Origin: UBA11090 sp035560555
GTDB taxonomy: Bacteria; Spirochaetota; Spirochaetia; Treponematales; Rectinemataceae
Assembly (NCBI GenBank): GCA_035560555.1
Contig: DATMZF010000005.1
Location: 1-64,000, forward strand
DNA: 64,000 bases
Reading direction: 5' to 3'
Part shown: in pieces, positions 1 through 8,889 of the stretch
Layout: each line of letters begins with the position of its first letter
How positions within the stretch are numbered: the first letter of the stretch is position 1
Translations under genes and position numbers: made by a program
The notes under the pieces: generated by a model
Databases searched by the model: none
What the model saw: the letters and a program-made list of their open reading frames with translations, nothing else
Told to the model about the DNA's origin: nothing

Positions 1-141
1 ACTTTATATAGAGTAAAAACGAGAAAATGTAGCGCGTCCATTGCTAGATCACCTCTATTGTCTTTCTTTTCCTTTCAAGGACCTTTAATTAGGCAAATAC
101 TTCCAAGAATAAAAACCTCCTGGTTTGATAGACGCGTCAGC
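1..141. other. Left edge, no gene recognised
   Basis: AT-rich 141 bp downstream of the nitrilase stop. I see no terminator hairpin or convincing ORF. Confidence 0.4.
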
Positions 142-1095
142 TCAAACAATTTTAGGGATAGTACTTTTCATCGTGGTGTTTACCACCAGTTGGAACACAT
201 CGGGGCGGGCATAGTGACCTGTAACGTCGAAATCGAACCGGCTTTGGGCAAGCTGGGCTAGGTCGAGATCGGCAAGGATGATCTCTTCCTTGTCCCATAC
301 CGGCCCAGCGAGATACTGGCCCATGGGACTCAGGATGGCGCTTCCGCCCCGACACATAAGCTCGGGAGAGCTTTCCAGCTCCGAATAGCAGGCAAGATCC
401 CTGGGATACATGTCCTTCGTGACGAATTGGTTGCAGTTCAGCACGAAGCAGCGGCTCTCGAGGGCGATATGGCGGATCGTCGACTGCCATTCATCGCGGG
501 AATCGGCCGTGGGCGTGAGATAGAAGCTCAAGCCTTCCTCGTACATGGCGGCCCTGGCGAGAGGCATGTAATTCTCCCAGCAGATCAGGCCTCCCATCCT
601 GCCGTAGGGCGTGTCGACGGCCGTAAGGGTGCTACCGTCGCCCTCTCCCCATATCAGGCGCTCGGAAGCCGTCGGCTTCAGCTTGCGGTGCTTGCCCAGG
701 AGGTTTCCGTCGGGGCCGAAATAGATCATCGTGCAGTACAGGGTGCCCTGGCTCCCCGATGTCTCCTTTTCGATGATCCCCATGACAAGATAGACCTTCG
801 CCTTCAGCGCGGCCTCGCCCAAGGCGCTCGTCGCGTCGCTCGGCACCGATACAGAGTTCCCCCAGTATCGAGCCCAATCCTCCCTCCCCGCCTGGGTTCG
901 GGAACCGATCTTCGCCCCGAAGCTAAGCCCCCGGGGATAGGCCGGGATGAAGGCCTCGGGAAAGACGACTATCTTGGCCCCCTTGGCTGCCGCCTCGTGG
1001 GTCAAAGCGACGGTTTTCTCCACAGTCCGCTTGAGGTCCATGATGACCGGGGCGGCTTGAATGACAGCGACGCGGGCGGATTTATTCCGGGGCAT
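142..1095 (-). CDS. Nitrilase (branch 1, carbon-nitrogen hydrolase)
   Basis: Hydrolyses an organic nitrile, presumably to carboxylate plus ammonia, in the cytoplasm. The 317-aa product has the full catalytic triad: Glu47 in FPEAF, Lys138 in KHRKLKPT and Cys172 in GGLICWENYMP. The CWENYMP signature is that of true nitrilases rather than amidases or N-carbamoylases, and the length is only slightly short of the family norm. I start at the ATG at 1095 because AAGGAG lies 8 nt upstream. A longer frame to 1299 would run into the upstream gene and lacks family similarity. It is the last gene of the long minus-strand catabolic cluster. The natural nitrile cannot be read from the sequence. Family assignment is firm, substrate unknown. 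Confidence 0.93.
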   Translation of the reverse strand: MPRNKSARVAVIQAAPVIMDLKRTVEKTVALTHEAAAKGAKIVVFPEAFIPAYPRGLSFGAKIGSRTQAGREDWARYWGNSVSVPSDATSALGEAALKAKVYLVMGIIEKETSGSQGTLYCTMIYFGPDGNLLGKHRKLKPTASERLIWGEGDGSTLTAVDTPYGRMGGLICWENYMPLARAAMYEEGLSFYLTPTADSRDEWQSTIRHIALESRCFVLNCNQFVTKDMYPRDLACYSELESSPELMCRGGSAILSPMGQYLAGPVWDKEEIILADLDLAQLAQSRFDFDVTGHYARPDVFQLVVNTTMKSTIPKIV

Positions 1096-1222
1096 AGATC
1101 GGGCTCCTTGAGGAGAATGGTTGGAGTAACCACGACAGACAATTCTACGTCTGATCGTCGGGAGTATAAAGCTTCCGTCAGCAAGGCGGCAACCCGGCTT
1201 CCTTTGCGTAGAACCCCTGGCT

Positions 1223-3574
1223 TTACGGGAGAAGGTTCTTTTCCAGAGCCGAGCGCATCCTGCCCAGCCGGGCGGGACGATCGCGCACAAAGCGCTCAAC
1301 GCTCTCCCTGATATAGTCCGGTGTTAGGTGAGCCTCGTCCAGCACTTCGTCGAGTGTACCCCCCGTCCTCCAGCGGTTGTCCCAGTCGGCAGAAAGCGAA
1401 TACTCTTCGCTCGTCTTGGAGAATAGCCACTCGTGCATGAGCCACCGCGCCTGTGTCGTGATTACCATGGAATCGAGCCTGTCGGAATCGGAAAGTACGG
1501 ATTCCCGGTATTCAAGCGGCTGAAGGGCGAAGAGCTGAGGGCTCACCGCGCAGACAACCTTTACCCCTAGCTCATTCAAATCGGGCAGGAGGGAGAGGAT
1601 GGCGTTCATGGCGCTCGTCCCCTGGACGATTACCGTGCCCATGCGTGGCTTTCCCGGCTCGGGAGAGCAGACGATGTAAGCGCCGCGGGCGGCTTGAAGA
1701 TGCGAAGGCATTCCCAACTTCCGCCTGTCGGGGATAGCGATCGCCGGCCGGGTCAGATGGATCGCCACGATCGGGGCCTTCTGCCTGAAAGCCGCGGCGA
1801 GGACGACCGGGACTTCGTTGAACTCCCAGGGGTGGAGGTTGATGATCTGCCCCTCGGGGAACAACTGCGTGACACCGGGCGAAAAAACTCCGAAATGCGT
1901 CCTGGAGTCATCGGCGGTTTCGGGGCCCGAATGGCCAGCGACCCAGAGTACCTTTCCCAAGGCGAGTTCACAGTCCTGGCTCATCTGGCTGAAGAGTCTC
2001 ATGGGGCCGTACAACAGGTAGGAGAAGGCGCCATAGGTCGATGTCGCGCCCCAGAAGCCGGTGAATTCCTCCTCCGGCGAAAGGGAAAGGTTGCATGAGG
2101 CAATGCCTGCCATGATTCCCGCGTTGGCGAACTCGGTAATCTCCTGGGGGAGAAGGGCCCCCTCGTCGGTGCCGCAGCGCTCGTACCATCCATATCCGCG
2201 GAAATCTCCCTGAGGACTGCCGAAACCGGCGATATTGGTTGATCCGGCCAAATCCGCCGAACTGGCGATGAAGAGCGGCCTACCGTAGCCGCGGGCGCCC
2301 AACGCGTTTACCCAGGCGCCCCATCGGCCCAAAGCTTCCCGGTTCGCCCGCTTTTCGCCCGGCTTGGCGAAAAGTTCTTCCGGGTAGTTCTCGAAATCGA
2401 AGAGCTTCCCGTCGAGGAAGGGGTTTGCCTTTGCTCCAAGCCTGAATCCCGGGAGTTCATCTGGCACACTCTCCGCAATCGCCAGAAGACGGTCCGCGAG
2501 CGTATCCACGAGGGCTTGGTCATTTCTTAGCACGTCGATCACCGCCTCGAGGTTATCCTTGAACTCGGCCTCGATCGCCGCAGCGCCCGACGGGGCAGCC
2601 CCTTTGAAATTGACGAACTCCGCTCCGTAGGTTTCCGCGAAGTCGGCCTTGGTGCGCCAGAACAGCTCGCTGTTCATGGCGTGGGGCGAACCGTGGGAGG
2701 CGTTGTCGTATTTCAGGTAGCCTCGCCCCTTCTTCGTCTTCGCCCAGAAAGCCGTGGGAACCTTGCCGGGATTATCGGCCTGCAGAGTGTCGAGAAGGAT
2801 GCTGCGAATCGCGTCGTAATCGTCGCCAGCCTCCGTCCCCGCGACGCGCCAGCCGTGGGAGCCGAACCAGTCCTGGGGCGTTCCGTACACGACGCTGCTC
2901 GCCGGATGGTCGTCGATGCCGTAGTCATTCCAGTCGATCAGGAAGACGAGGTTGTCCAGGGCGAGCCCCCAGGCTGAGTTCATCGTCTCATGCGTCGCTC
3001 CTGGCGTAAGTCCGCCTTCGCCTTCCATGACGAAGACCTTCACTTCGCCGACACCCGCGCGCTTCAGCGCGACGGCGACGCCCGCGGCCACGGGACTGCC
3101 GTGGCCCGACGCCCCGGTATTGGCCTTTATGAACAGCGACCGGCCCTGCATTTCGGGATGACCCGACAGACCGCCCCGTCGCCTGAAACCGAGGAGGTGC
3201 TCGACGTAGAGGGCGCGCCTGTCGGCGTCGAGGACCCGGTAGCGTGGATCCCCGGTTTGGGCCGCCTTGAGCCGCATCGCTTCATTGAGGACCGCGAGCG
3301 TACAGTAAACGAGTGGCGCCGTATGCCCGGCTCCCAGGATGAAGCGGTCCGAGAATCGCCTCGTGGGATCGCGGACATCCCACCTCATGACGCCCCCGAG
3401 GAGGGTCGACAGGAACATGGGCAGCTTCGATCTGGAACCGCCGGGATGTCCGCTTTGGCGGTAATTGAAAACCACGTCCATGAGATTGTCGACGATGTCC
3501 CTGACTTTCTCCCATTCGGGGAAATCCGTGGCAACTATCACCTTTGGTCCCGGTTTCTTCGCTTCTTCGTTCAT
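1223..3574 (-). CDS. Transketolase-like thiamine diphosphate enzyme
   Basis: A 783-aa two-domain transketolase-family protein, expected to move two-carbon ketol units with ThDP and Mg2+. The N-terminal pyrophosphate domain has HPGGSRSK (about residues 43-50), GASGHGS (154-160) and the cofactor motif region at 183-222. The pyrimidine and C-terminal domains follow. The usual GDG metal motif reads GEG (residues 185-187), followed by a conserved WND, so a glutamate replaces the Mg2+-binding aspartate. It is longer than classical transketolases (about 660 aa) and probably belongs to a divergent clade with its own ketose substrate. The ATG at 3574 has a GAGGTG upstream. It sits between a zinc dehydrogenase and the nitrilase in the cluster. 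Family is clear, substrate not. Confidence 0.85.
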   Translation of the reverse strand: MNEEAKKPGPKVIVATDFPEWEKVRDIVDNLMDVVFNYRQSGHPGGSRSKLPMFLSTLLGGVMRWDVRDPTRRFSDRFILGAGHTAPLVYCTLAVLNEAMRLKAAQTGDPRYRVLDADRRALYVEHLLGFRRRGGLSGHPEMQGRSLFIKANTGASGHGSPVAAGVAVALKRAGVGEVKVFVMEGEGGLTPGATHETMNSAWGLALDNLVFLIDWNDYGIDDHPASSVVYGTPQDWFGSHGWRVAGTEAGDDYDAIRSILLDTLQADNPGKVPTAFWAKTKKGRGYLKYDNASHGSPHAMNSELFWRTKADFAETYGAEFVNFKGAAPSGAAAIEAEFKDNLEAVIDVLRNDQALVDTLADRLLAIAESVPDELPGFRLGAKANPFLDGKLFDFENYPEELFAKPGEKRANREALGRWGAWVNALGARGYGRPLFIASSADLAGSTNIAGFGSPQGDFRGYGWYERCGTDEGALLPQEITEFANAGIMAGIASCNLSLSPEEEFTGFWGATSTYGAFSYLLYGPMRLFSQMSQDCELALGKVLWVAGHSGPETADDSRTHFGVFSPGVTQLFPEGQIINLHPWEFNEVPVVLAAAFRQKAPIVAIHLTRPAIAIPDRRKLGMPSHLQAARGAYIVCSPEPGKPRMGTVIVQGTSAMNAILSLLPDLNELGVKVVCAVSPQLFALQPLEYRESVLSDSDRLDSMVITTQARWLMHEWLFSKTSEEYSLSADWDNRWRTGGTLDEVLDEAHLTPDYIRESVERFVRDRPARLGRMRSALEKNLLP

Positions 3575-3624
3575 AGTAATGTCGACACCTCGCTTGCTTG
3601 GTTTATTGCCCGCTCCGAAAACCC

Positions 3625-4695
3625 TCAGTCGCCGTCGTAGGTCAGGATCACCTTGATCGCCTCGCGGCCGAGCATGAGCTTAAAGCCTTCTTCCCACTGC
3701 GACAGGGGCAGCCTGTGGGTGATCATGGACTTCGCGTCCAGCATGCCGTTCTTGAGAAGGTTGATGCTGTTCTTCCACGACACCGTGTTGTAGGCCATAT
3801 GCCCCGTGAGCGTGATGCCCTTCATGGAAAGATCGTTTATGGAGAATTCAAGGGGCGCGTACCCCATTCCGATCCTCACGATCTGGCCGTTCGTTCTGAC
3901 GATGCCCAGGGCCTGCTTCAGGACAGAAGGGGCTCCGGCGCAGTCGATGATGAGGGGGATCTCGTTCCTGCCGACGATGTCCACGATCCTGGCGGATGCG
4001 TCTTCCTTGTCGCCGACGATGAGGTGGGTAGCGCCCAGCTTCTCCGCCACCTTGAAGCGGAACTGCCTGTCGACTTCCAGTCCGACGAGGATTACCTTCG
4101 CCGCTCCCATGAGCTTGGCCATCTGCAGCGAGAACAAGCCCAGGGGGCCGGCGCCGAAGATGACCACGTTCTCGCCGGGAAGCAGCTGGGAACGCTGAGC
4201 CACCGCCATGTAGGCGTTGCTGATCGGGTCCAGCAGAGCGGCTTCCTCGAACGAAACGTTGTCGGGGATCCTGAAGACGCAGTTCTTGTAGACGCGCAGG
4301 ACCTGGCCGGGAATCTTCACGTACTTGGTGAATCCGCCGTCCATGCCGAGGCCGAGGGATTTCTTGTCCGGGCAGGTCAGGAAATTTCCCACTGAACAGG
4401 CGTGGCACTTGCCGCAGACATAACCCGTGTTGTCGGAGACGAGCCTGTCTCCCACCTTCCAGTCCACGACTTTCTCGCCCGTCTTGACCACGACGCCTGA
4501 AAATTCGTGGCCCCAAACGGAGAGGAAGTTGTCCGAACCGTTCTGCACGCCAAAATGCTTCAGATCGGCGCCGCAGATGGCCGAAGCCTTCACCTCGAGC
4601 AGCAGGTCCTCGTCCCCGACCGTCGGCTCCGGGACATCCATGTACTTGTAGCCCCCGAACAAGGTCGGGGTTCCGTATCTCACCACCGCTTTCAT
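3625..4695 (-). CDS. Zinc-dependent medium-chain dehydrogenase (sorbitol/threonine dehydrogenase-like)
   Basis: NAD(P)-dependent oxidation of a secondary alcohol, probably a polyol, sugar or sugar phosphate. The 356-aa product has catalytic zinc ligands Cys41, His63 and Glu64, the four-cysteine structural zinc loop (Cys94, Cys97, Cys100, Cys108) and a Rossmann GAGPLG motif near residue 180. Length is normal for the MDR superfamily. It lies upstream of the transketolase-like gene and downstream of the TIM-barrel isomerase. It is one of two MDR dehydrogenases in the cluster; the other is at 9765-10802. They share the cofactor fold but differ clearly, so they are not a recent duplication. Exact substrate unknown. 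Confidence 0.88.
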   Translation of the reverse strand: MKAVVRYGTPTLFGGYKYMDVPEPTVGDEDLLLEVKASAICGADLKHFGVQNGSDNFLSVWGHEFSGVVVKTGEKVVDWKVGDRLVSDNTGYVCGKCHACSVGNFLTCPDKKSLGLGMDGGFTKYVKIPGQVLRVYKNCVFRIPDNVSFEEAALLDPISNAYMAVAQRSQLLPGENVVIFGAGPLGLFSLQMAKLMGAAKVILVGLEVDRQFRFKVAEKLGATHLIVGDKEDASARIVDIVGRNEIPLIIDCAGAPSVLKQALGIVRTNGQIVRIGMGYAPLEFSINDLSMKGITLTGHMAYNTVSWKNSINLLKNGMLDAKSMITHRLPLSQWEEGFKLMLGREAIKVILTYDGD

Positions 4696-4764
4696 GTAAG
4701 CCTCCTCTTCTGGAATCTCTCGGGCGCGTCGCTCAAGATGCGTCTTTCACCTATACCTTGTAGT

Positions 4765-5664
4765 TCAAATACCGGCCGCCTCGAACACCTTGGCCAGGCA
4801 GGACGCGGCGTCGGCCACCGCGTCGTCCAGGGGCATGGAAGCGTACCTGTCCGTGGTCGGCTTCATGGGTTCGACGATCACCGGCCCGTCGTAGCCTCCG
4901 AGGTGGAGCTGGCGCAGGATCCACGCCGAATCGATGATCCCGTGCTCCATCGGCATGCCCCGTTCGCTGTCGACTTGGTCCTCGCGCGAGCGCCTCGGAT
5001 CGGCGTCGTTCAGATGCACGTTCACGATCTTGGCCGTGTTGCGCGCGGCGAGGTAGACATCGTCCATTCTTCCGCCCGAGCAGTACCAGTGAATGGTGTC
5101 GAAGACGAAGCCGATGCGCCTGTCCACGGAATCGGCGAGGGCCATGGTACCCGCCAGCGAATGGATGAAGGGATGGCGGAAGCCCTCCCTCACGGTCCTT
5201 GCCCCCATGAATTCGAGGCCGTACCGCATGCCGTTCCCGTCCATGATCTCGTATATGGCGCGAAGCCTTTTGGCATGCCATTCGAAATTCGCGTCGTACT
5301 CCCTGTCGTCGCTGCCGGGCCAGATGTGGTTGTACGCCCGCGCGCAACCGGCCGCCCTCGCCCTCGAGACCCATTGAGCGAATTGCTTCAGCGCGGCCTC
5401 GAATGCATCGTCCGGGACCCGGTAGAGGTCGCAGGGCGCCATGATCAGGCCCCACCTCATGCCGAGCCCGGCCAGGCGAGCGCCTTCTGTCCTGGCCTTT
5501 TCCACCGTCTCAAAGGCTCCCGCCGGTACCTCTATTCCCTCGAAGCCGTTTCTCGCCGCGGCGGCGAGCAGTTCCTCGTATCCGTATTTCGTGAGCCCCA
5601 TCGTCCGAGGATTGAGGTTCGCGTACATGAGGCGCTTCGATCCGCGCCCGAAAGCCGAGATCAT
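4765..5664 (-). CDS. Sugar phosphate isomerase/epimerase (xylose isomerase-like TIM barrel)
   Basis: A 299-aa AP-endonuclease-2/xylose-isomerase-type TIM barrel, expected to interconvert an aldose/ketose or epimer pair with a divalent metal. Candidate metal ligands lie in LEFMGART (Glu), FVFDTIHWY (Asp/His), VNVHLNDAD (His) and IVEPMKP (Glu), in the usual order along the barrel. I start at the ATG at 5664, which overlaps the TGA of the upstream aldolase gene as ATGA and implies translational coupling. The longer open frame to 5955 is a shadow of that aldolase. Together with the adjacent aldolase and FGGY kinase it forms an isomerase-kinase-aldolase trio like rhamnose or fucose catabolism. Substrate inferred only by context. 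Confidence 0.85.
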   Translation of the reverse strand: MISAFGRGSKRLMYANLNPRTMGLTKYGYEELLAAAARNGFEGIEVPAGAFETVEKARTEGARLAGLGMRWGLIMAPCDLYRVPDDAFEAALKQFAQWVSRARAAGCARAYNHIWPGSDDREYDANFEWHAKRLRAIYEIMDGNGMRYGLEFMGARTVREGFRHPFIHSLAGTMALADSVDRRIGFVFDTIHWYCSGGRMDDVYLAARNTAKIVNVHLNDADPRRSREDQVDSERGMPMEHGIIDSAWILRQLHLGGYDGPVIVEPMKPTTDRYASMPLDDAVADAASCLAKVFEAAGI

Positions 5665-6299
5665 GTCGGGACCTTCACGGCCAGCATCCGCTCGATTTCC
5701 GAGGGGGGGATGTTCACCACCGGGCCGATTTGCTTGGCGATAGTCGCGATCCGTGCGAACTTTTCCGCCGACTCGATCCTCTGGAAAGCGATCTCCAGCG
5801 TCGAACCCACGGCGAGGACCCCGTGGTTGCCGAGGAGCACGAGATTGCGGTTCTTCAGATATTCCCTGGCGTTGTCGACGATCTCCGAGGTTCCCGGCTT
5901 GCCGTAGGGCGCCACGGGGATGTCCTTGAAATGGAAGAGGATCTCGGGGTGGCACTTGTAGTCTATGGGAACGTTGCAGATGGCGAAGGCCGTCAGGTAG
6001 GGCGCGTGGCAGTGAATCACGGCCTTAATGTCGTCGCGCACCGCGTAAGCGCCCTTGTGCATGAGAAGTTCAGAGGACGCCTTCTTCGTTCCCCCGATCT
6101 GGGCGCCCGTCTCGTCGAAGACGACGATCAGCTCCTCGGTCAGTTCGCTTTTCCTCGTGCGCGCCGGCGTGATGTAGAGAAGTCCGTCCTTCATGATCGA
6201 AAGATTGCCCTCGTAAGTATTGACCAGTTGGGCTTCCTCCATCTTCCGGGCTACCCTGATGATCTCGTCGACTACGTTTTCATCGATGCGCGAATCCAT
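5661..6299 (-). CDS. Class II aldolase/adducin family protein (fuculose/rhamnulose-phosphate aldolase type)
   Basis: Zinc-dependent aldol cleavage of a ketose 1-phosphate to dihydroxyacetone phosphate and a short aldehyde is the likely role. The 212-aa protein has the FucA/AraD/RhaD metal site: His96 and His98 in HCHAPY, His159 in GNHG, and a candidate catalytic Glu77. The ATG at 6299 is preferred over one at 6311 because GGAGG lies 5 nt before it. The stop overlaps the next start as ATGA. The FGGY sugar kinase is immediately upstream, which fits a kinase-then-aldolase sequence. An epimerase (AraD-type) activity is possible since the fold is shared. Confidence 0.88.
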   Translation of the reverse strand: MDSRIDENVVDEIIRVARKMEEAQLVNTYEGNLSIMKDGLLYITPARTRKSELTEELIVVFDETGAQIGGTKKASSELLMHKGAYAVRDDIKAVIHCHAPYLTAFAICNVPIDYKCHPEILFHFKDIPVAPYGKPGTSEIVDNAREYLKNRNLVLLGNHGVLAVGSTLEIAFQRIESAEKFARIATIAKQIGPVVNIPPSEIERMLAVKVPT

Positions 6300-6346
6300 T
6301 GAAACCTCCATCCGTCAAATAAAGACATTGCTGCTCACTATATATT

Positions 6347-7831
6347 CTATTCGGCGAACAGGCCGATGCGCTTCATCCGCCCGAGGGCCTCGTCCCACCG
6401 GCCGTCCCGCCTGCAGGCGTAAAGGCGGAGCTCGCAGGACGCCGACACCGCTTCCTGTATCTCTGCGGGTGTCGCCAACTCGCCAGCCCCGTAGAGCTGG
6501 GCGAGGAGATTGCCCATCGCCGACGCTATCGGGCTCCCCGCGAGGACGTCCAGCCCGGTAGCGTCGGCGATCATCTGAAGAAGGAGGGGGTTCCTCGTCC
6601 CTCCGTTCATCACCGCGATCCTCGTCTGACCCGACACGCCCGAAACCTTCCGGAGGCATTCCAGGCTCCACTTGATCTGAAGCGCGATGCTCTCGAAGAG
6701 GCAACGTACTATCTCGCTCTTCGACCCGAGCCTTGGCTGCCCTGTCCTCTCGCAATACCCGAGGATAGTCTGCACCATGTCAGCCTCGTCGCTGCGGAAA
6801 ATCGGATCCGAGACATCGAGGAAGGCGATGTTCCCCTTCCCATCCCCGGCGAGCCGGTTGAGGTCTCCGCGGCCGAGCCCCGCCCCTTCCCTGTTCCACG
6901 ACTCCAGGCACCTGTTCGCTATCCAGAACCCCGGGAAATCCTTACATAGGGAATTCGTCCCGAAGGCTCCCGTCATATTCTTGAAATGGTAAACGTAGCC
7001 CTCGCGATTGACGACGGGCGTCTTCGTCCGGGCGCCGAATATGATGGACGTGCCCAGGCTGGCGAAGAGGGCGTCGCGGTCCGGCAAAGAGGTCGCCAAC
7101 AAGGCAGATTCGGTATCGTGGGCGAATACGTTTACTACCGTCGTCTGCCCGCGCCCCGTACCGAGGATCCCCTCGTCGGCGAGCTTTCCCGCGACGCTCC
7201 CCCCGTCGACGATCCGGGGGAATATCCTGTCGGGGATGGAAAGGCGTTCCATGACAGCCTCGTTCCATCCCTCGCCGCCCACCTCGAGAAGACCGCACAC
7301 CGAGGCTATCGTTCGCTCCGCGGCCTTTTCCCCGGTGAGGAAGTAGGTGAGGAGGTTCGCGAGCGGCAGGAAGGTCGCCCCCTCCCTCATCGCCCGCGAG
7401 CTTTCGACGACTTCGCTGTACAACTGCATGAGGACGCGCGACCTTACAGGGTAGATCCCGGTTTCCCGGAACAATTCCTCCGGCGGTATTCTATCCGCCA
7501 TCCTCTCGAGTATCCCTTCCGTCCTGCCGTCCCTGTAGTGGTACGGAACGCCGATGAGTTTCCCTTCCCTGTCCAGCACGCCGTATCCGTTGCCGTAGGT
7601 GTCTATTCCAAGCGATTCGCAGGCGCCGGTCTCGGCGGTCAGGCCGGCTATGCCCTTTTTAATTCCCTCCAGGATTCCCGGCAGGTCTATGCGAAGAGAT
7701 TCCCGCGTCCTGAGCGGCTTGTCCGGGAACTCGAAGGTCCGCAAGGGGACGATCCTGCCGTCGTCGAAGCGCGCGGCGAGCATTTTCACGCTTCCGGCGC
7801 CGACATCGACGGCGACCCTCACGCCTCCCAT
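6347..7831 (-). CDS. FGGY-family carbohydrate kinase (rhamnulokinase-like)
   Basis: ATP-dependent phosphorylation of a ketose or polyol, most like rhamnulokinase. The 494-aa protein has the N-terminal phosphate-1 loop VDVGAGSVK, SLGIDTYGNGYG in the first domain, the second-domain ATPase elements LFASLGTS and MNGGTRNPLLLQ, and the typical two-domain length. The gene lies just before the class II aldolase and TIM-barrel isomerase, so the product probably supplies the aldolase's ketose 1-phosphate. Three sugar-directed kinase or aldolase pairs occur in the cluster, so this enzyme may not act on the same intermediate as the PfkB kinase. Family certain, substrate inferred. Confidence 0.9.
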   Translation of the reverse strand: MGGVRVAVDVGAGSVKMLAARFDDGRIVPLRTFEFPDKPLRTRESLRIDLPGILEGIKKGIAGLTAETGACESLGIDTYGNGYGVLDREGKLIGVPYHYRDGRTEGILERMADRIPPEELFRETGIYPVRSRVLMQLYSEVVESSRAMREGATFLPLANLLTYFLTGEKAAERTIASVCGLLEVGGEGWNEAVMERLSIPDRIFPRIVDGGSVAGKLADEGILGTGRGQTTVVNVFAHDTESALLATSLPDRDALFASLGTSIIFGARTKTPVVNREGYVYHFKNMTGAFGTNSLCKDFPGFWIANRCLESWNREGAGLGRGDLNRLAGDGKGNIAFLDVSDPIFRSDEADMVQTILGYCERTGQPRLGSKSEIVRCLFESIALQIKWSLECLRKVSGVSGQTRIAVMNGGTRNPLLLQMIADATGLDVLAGSPIASAMGNLLAQLYGAGELATPAEIQEAVSASCELRLYACRRDGRWDEALGRMKRIGLFAE

Positions 7832-7871
7832 GCTTCTTCCTTCTCCCTACGATGCGGCATTCGATCGACGC

Positions 7872-8858
7872 TTACGCGTCGAGAGCCTCCGCCGCCTCTC
7901 TCATCGCCCTGATGTCGGCGTCCTCCAGCCTGATGTCGGCCGCCTTCGCGTTCTCGGCGAGCTGTTCGATCGTGACCGCGCCGCTGAGGACGGTGATGTT
8001 GTCCCCCTGGGCCAGTATCCACGCGATCGCGAGGTCGGGGATCGAGCAGGAATACTTGGCGCAGAGGCCGGACCATCCGCGGAGCATGGCGAGGGCCTTG
8101 CGCATGTTGTCGCGCTCGAACCAGCGCTTGCCGTTCTGGGCCGAGCCCTTCGGCGGGACATAGTCGTCGCGTATCGTCCCCGTCAGGAGGCCCTGCTCGA
8201 GGGGCGAGTAGGCCTGGAAGGTGATGCCGCGCTTTCTGCACAGGGGCAGGATCTCCTGCTCGACCTTGCGGTCCAGGATGGAATACTTGCACTGGACGAT
8301 GTCCAGGTCCCCGTGCCTCAGGTACTCCTCGATATGGTCGACGGTGACGTTGGCCGCTCCTATCGCCCTGATGAGGCCCGCGGCCTTGAGCTCGTTGAGC
8401 GTCTCGAGGGTCTCGGAGATGGGGGTGAAGAAGGGCTCGACGCTCTGCCAGTGGGTCATGTACACGTCGATGTAGTCTGTCCCGAGCCTCTCGAGGCTCT
8501 CCTTGATCTCTTCCTTTATCGAGGCTTTGGAGAGGTTCTTGTAGAGCTGGGTGTCCCCGACCTTGTTGAAAAGGCTCCCCGTGCCTTTCCAGGTGATCCC
8601 GCACTTCGTTATGAGGACGACATCCTCGCGCTTGATCCTCGCCAACGCCGCGCCGACGATCTTCTCGCTGTTGCCGAAATTGTATGCCGGAGCCGTGTCG
8701 ACCAGGTTGATCCCGAGAGCCTTGCATCCGGCTATGGTCCCGATGCTGTCCTCGAAGTCCGTGTCGCCGCCCCATGCCGGCCCTCCCCCGATAGCCCAGG
8801 TGCCGAGCCCGATCCTGGAAATAGCCGTATCCTTCCTTCCCAATTTGATCATGTTCAT
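7872..8858 (-). CDS. Aldo/keto reductase
   Basis: NAD(P)H-dependent reductase of an aldehyde or ketone. The 328-aa TIM-barrel protein keeps the full AKR tetrad: Asp54, Tyr59, Lys85 and His136 (in YMTHWQ), and the N-terminal GLGTWAIGG. GGAGG lies about 8 nt before the ATG at 8858. It lies between a class II fructose-bisphosphate-type aldolase and the FGGY kinase. It could reduce the aldehyde released by an aldolase (lactaldehyde-like) or interconvert ketose and polyol. The sequence does not discriminate between these. Confidence 0.9.
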   Translation of the reverse strand: MNMIKLGRKDTAISRIGLGTWAIGGGPAWGGDTDFEDSIGTIAGCKALGINLVDTAPAYNFGNSEKIVGAALARIKREDVVLITKCGITWKGTGSLFNKVGDTQLYKNLSKASIKEEIKESLERLGTDYIDVYMTHWQSVEPFFTPISETLETLNELKAAGLIRAIGAANVTVDHIEEYLRHGDLDIVQCKYSILDRKVEQEILPLCRKRGITFQAYSPLEQGLLTGTIRDDYVPPKGSAQNGKRWFERDNMRKALAMLRGWSGLCAKYSCSIPDLAIAWILAQGDNITVLSGAVTIEQLAENAKAADIRLEDADIRAMREAAEALDA

Positions 8859-8889
8859 AGTCGTTTCCTCCGTCCTGGCGTTTCTTTGA

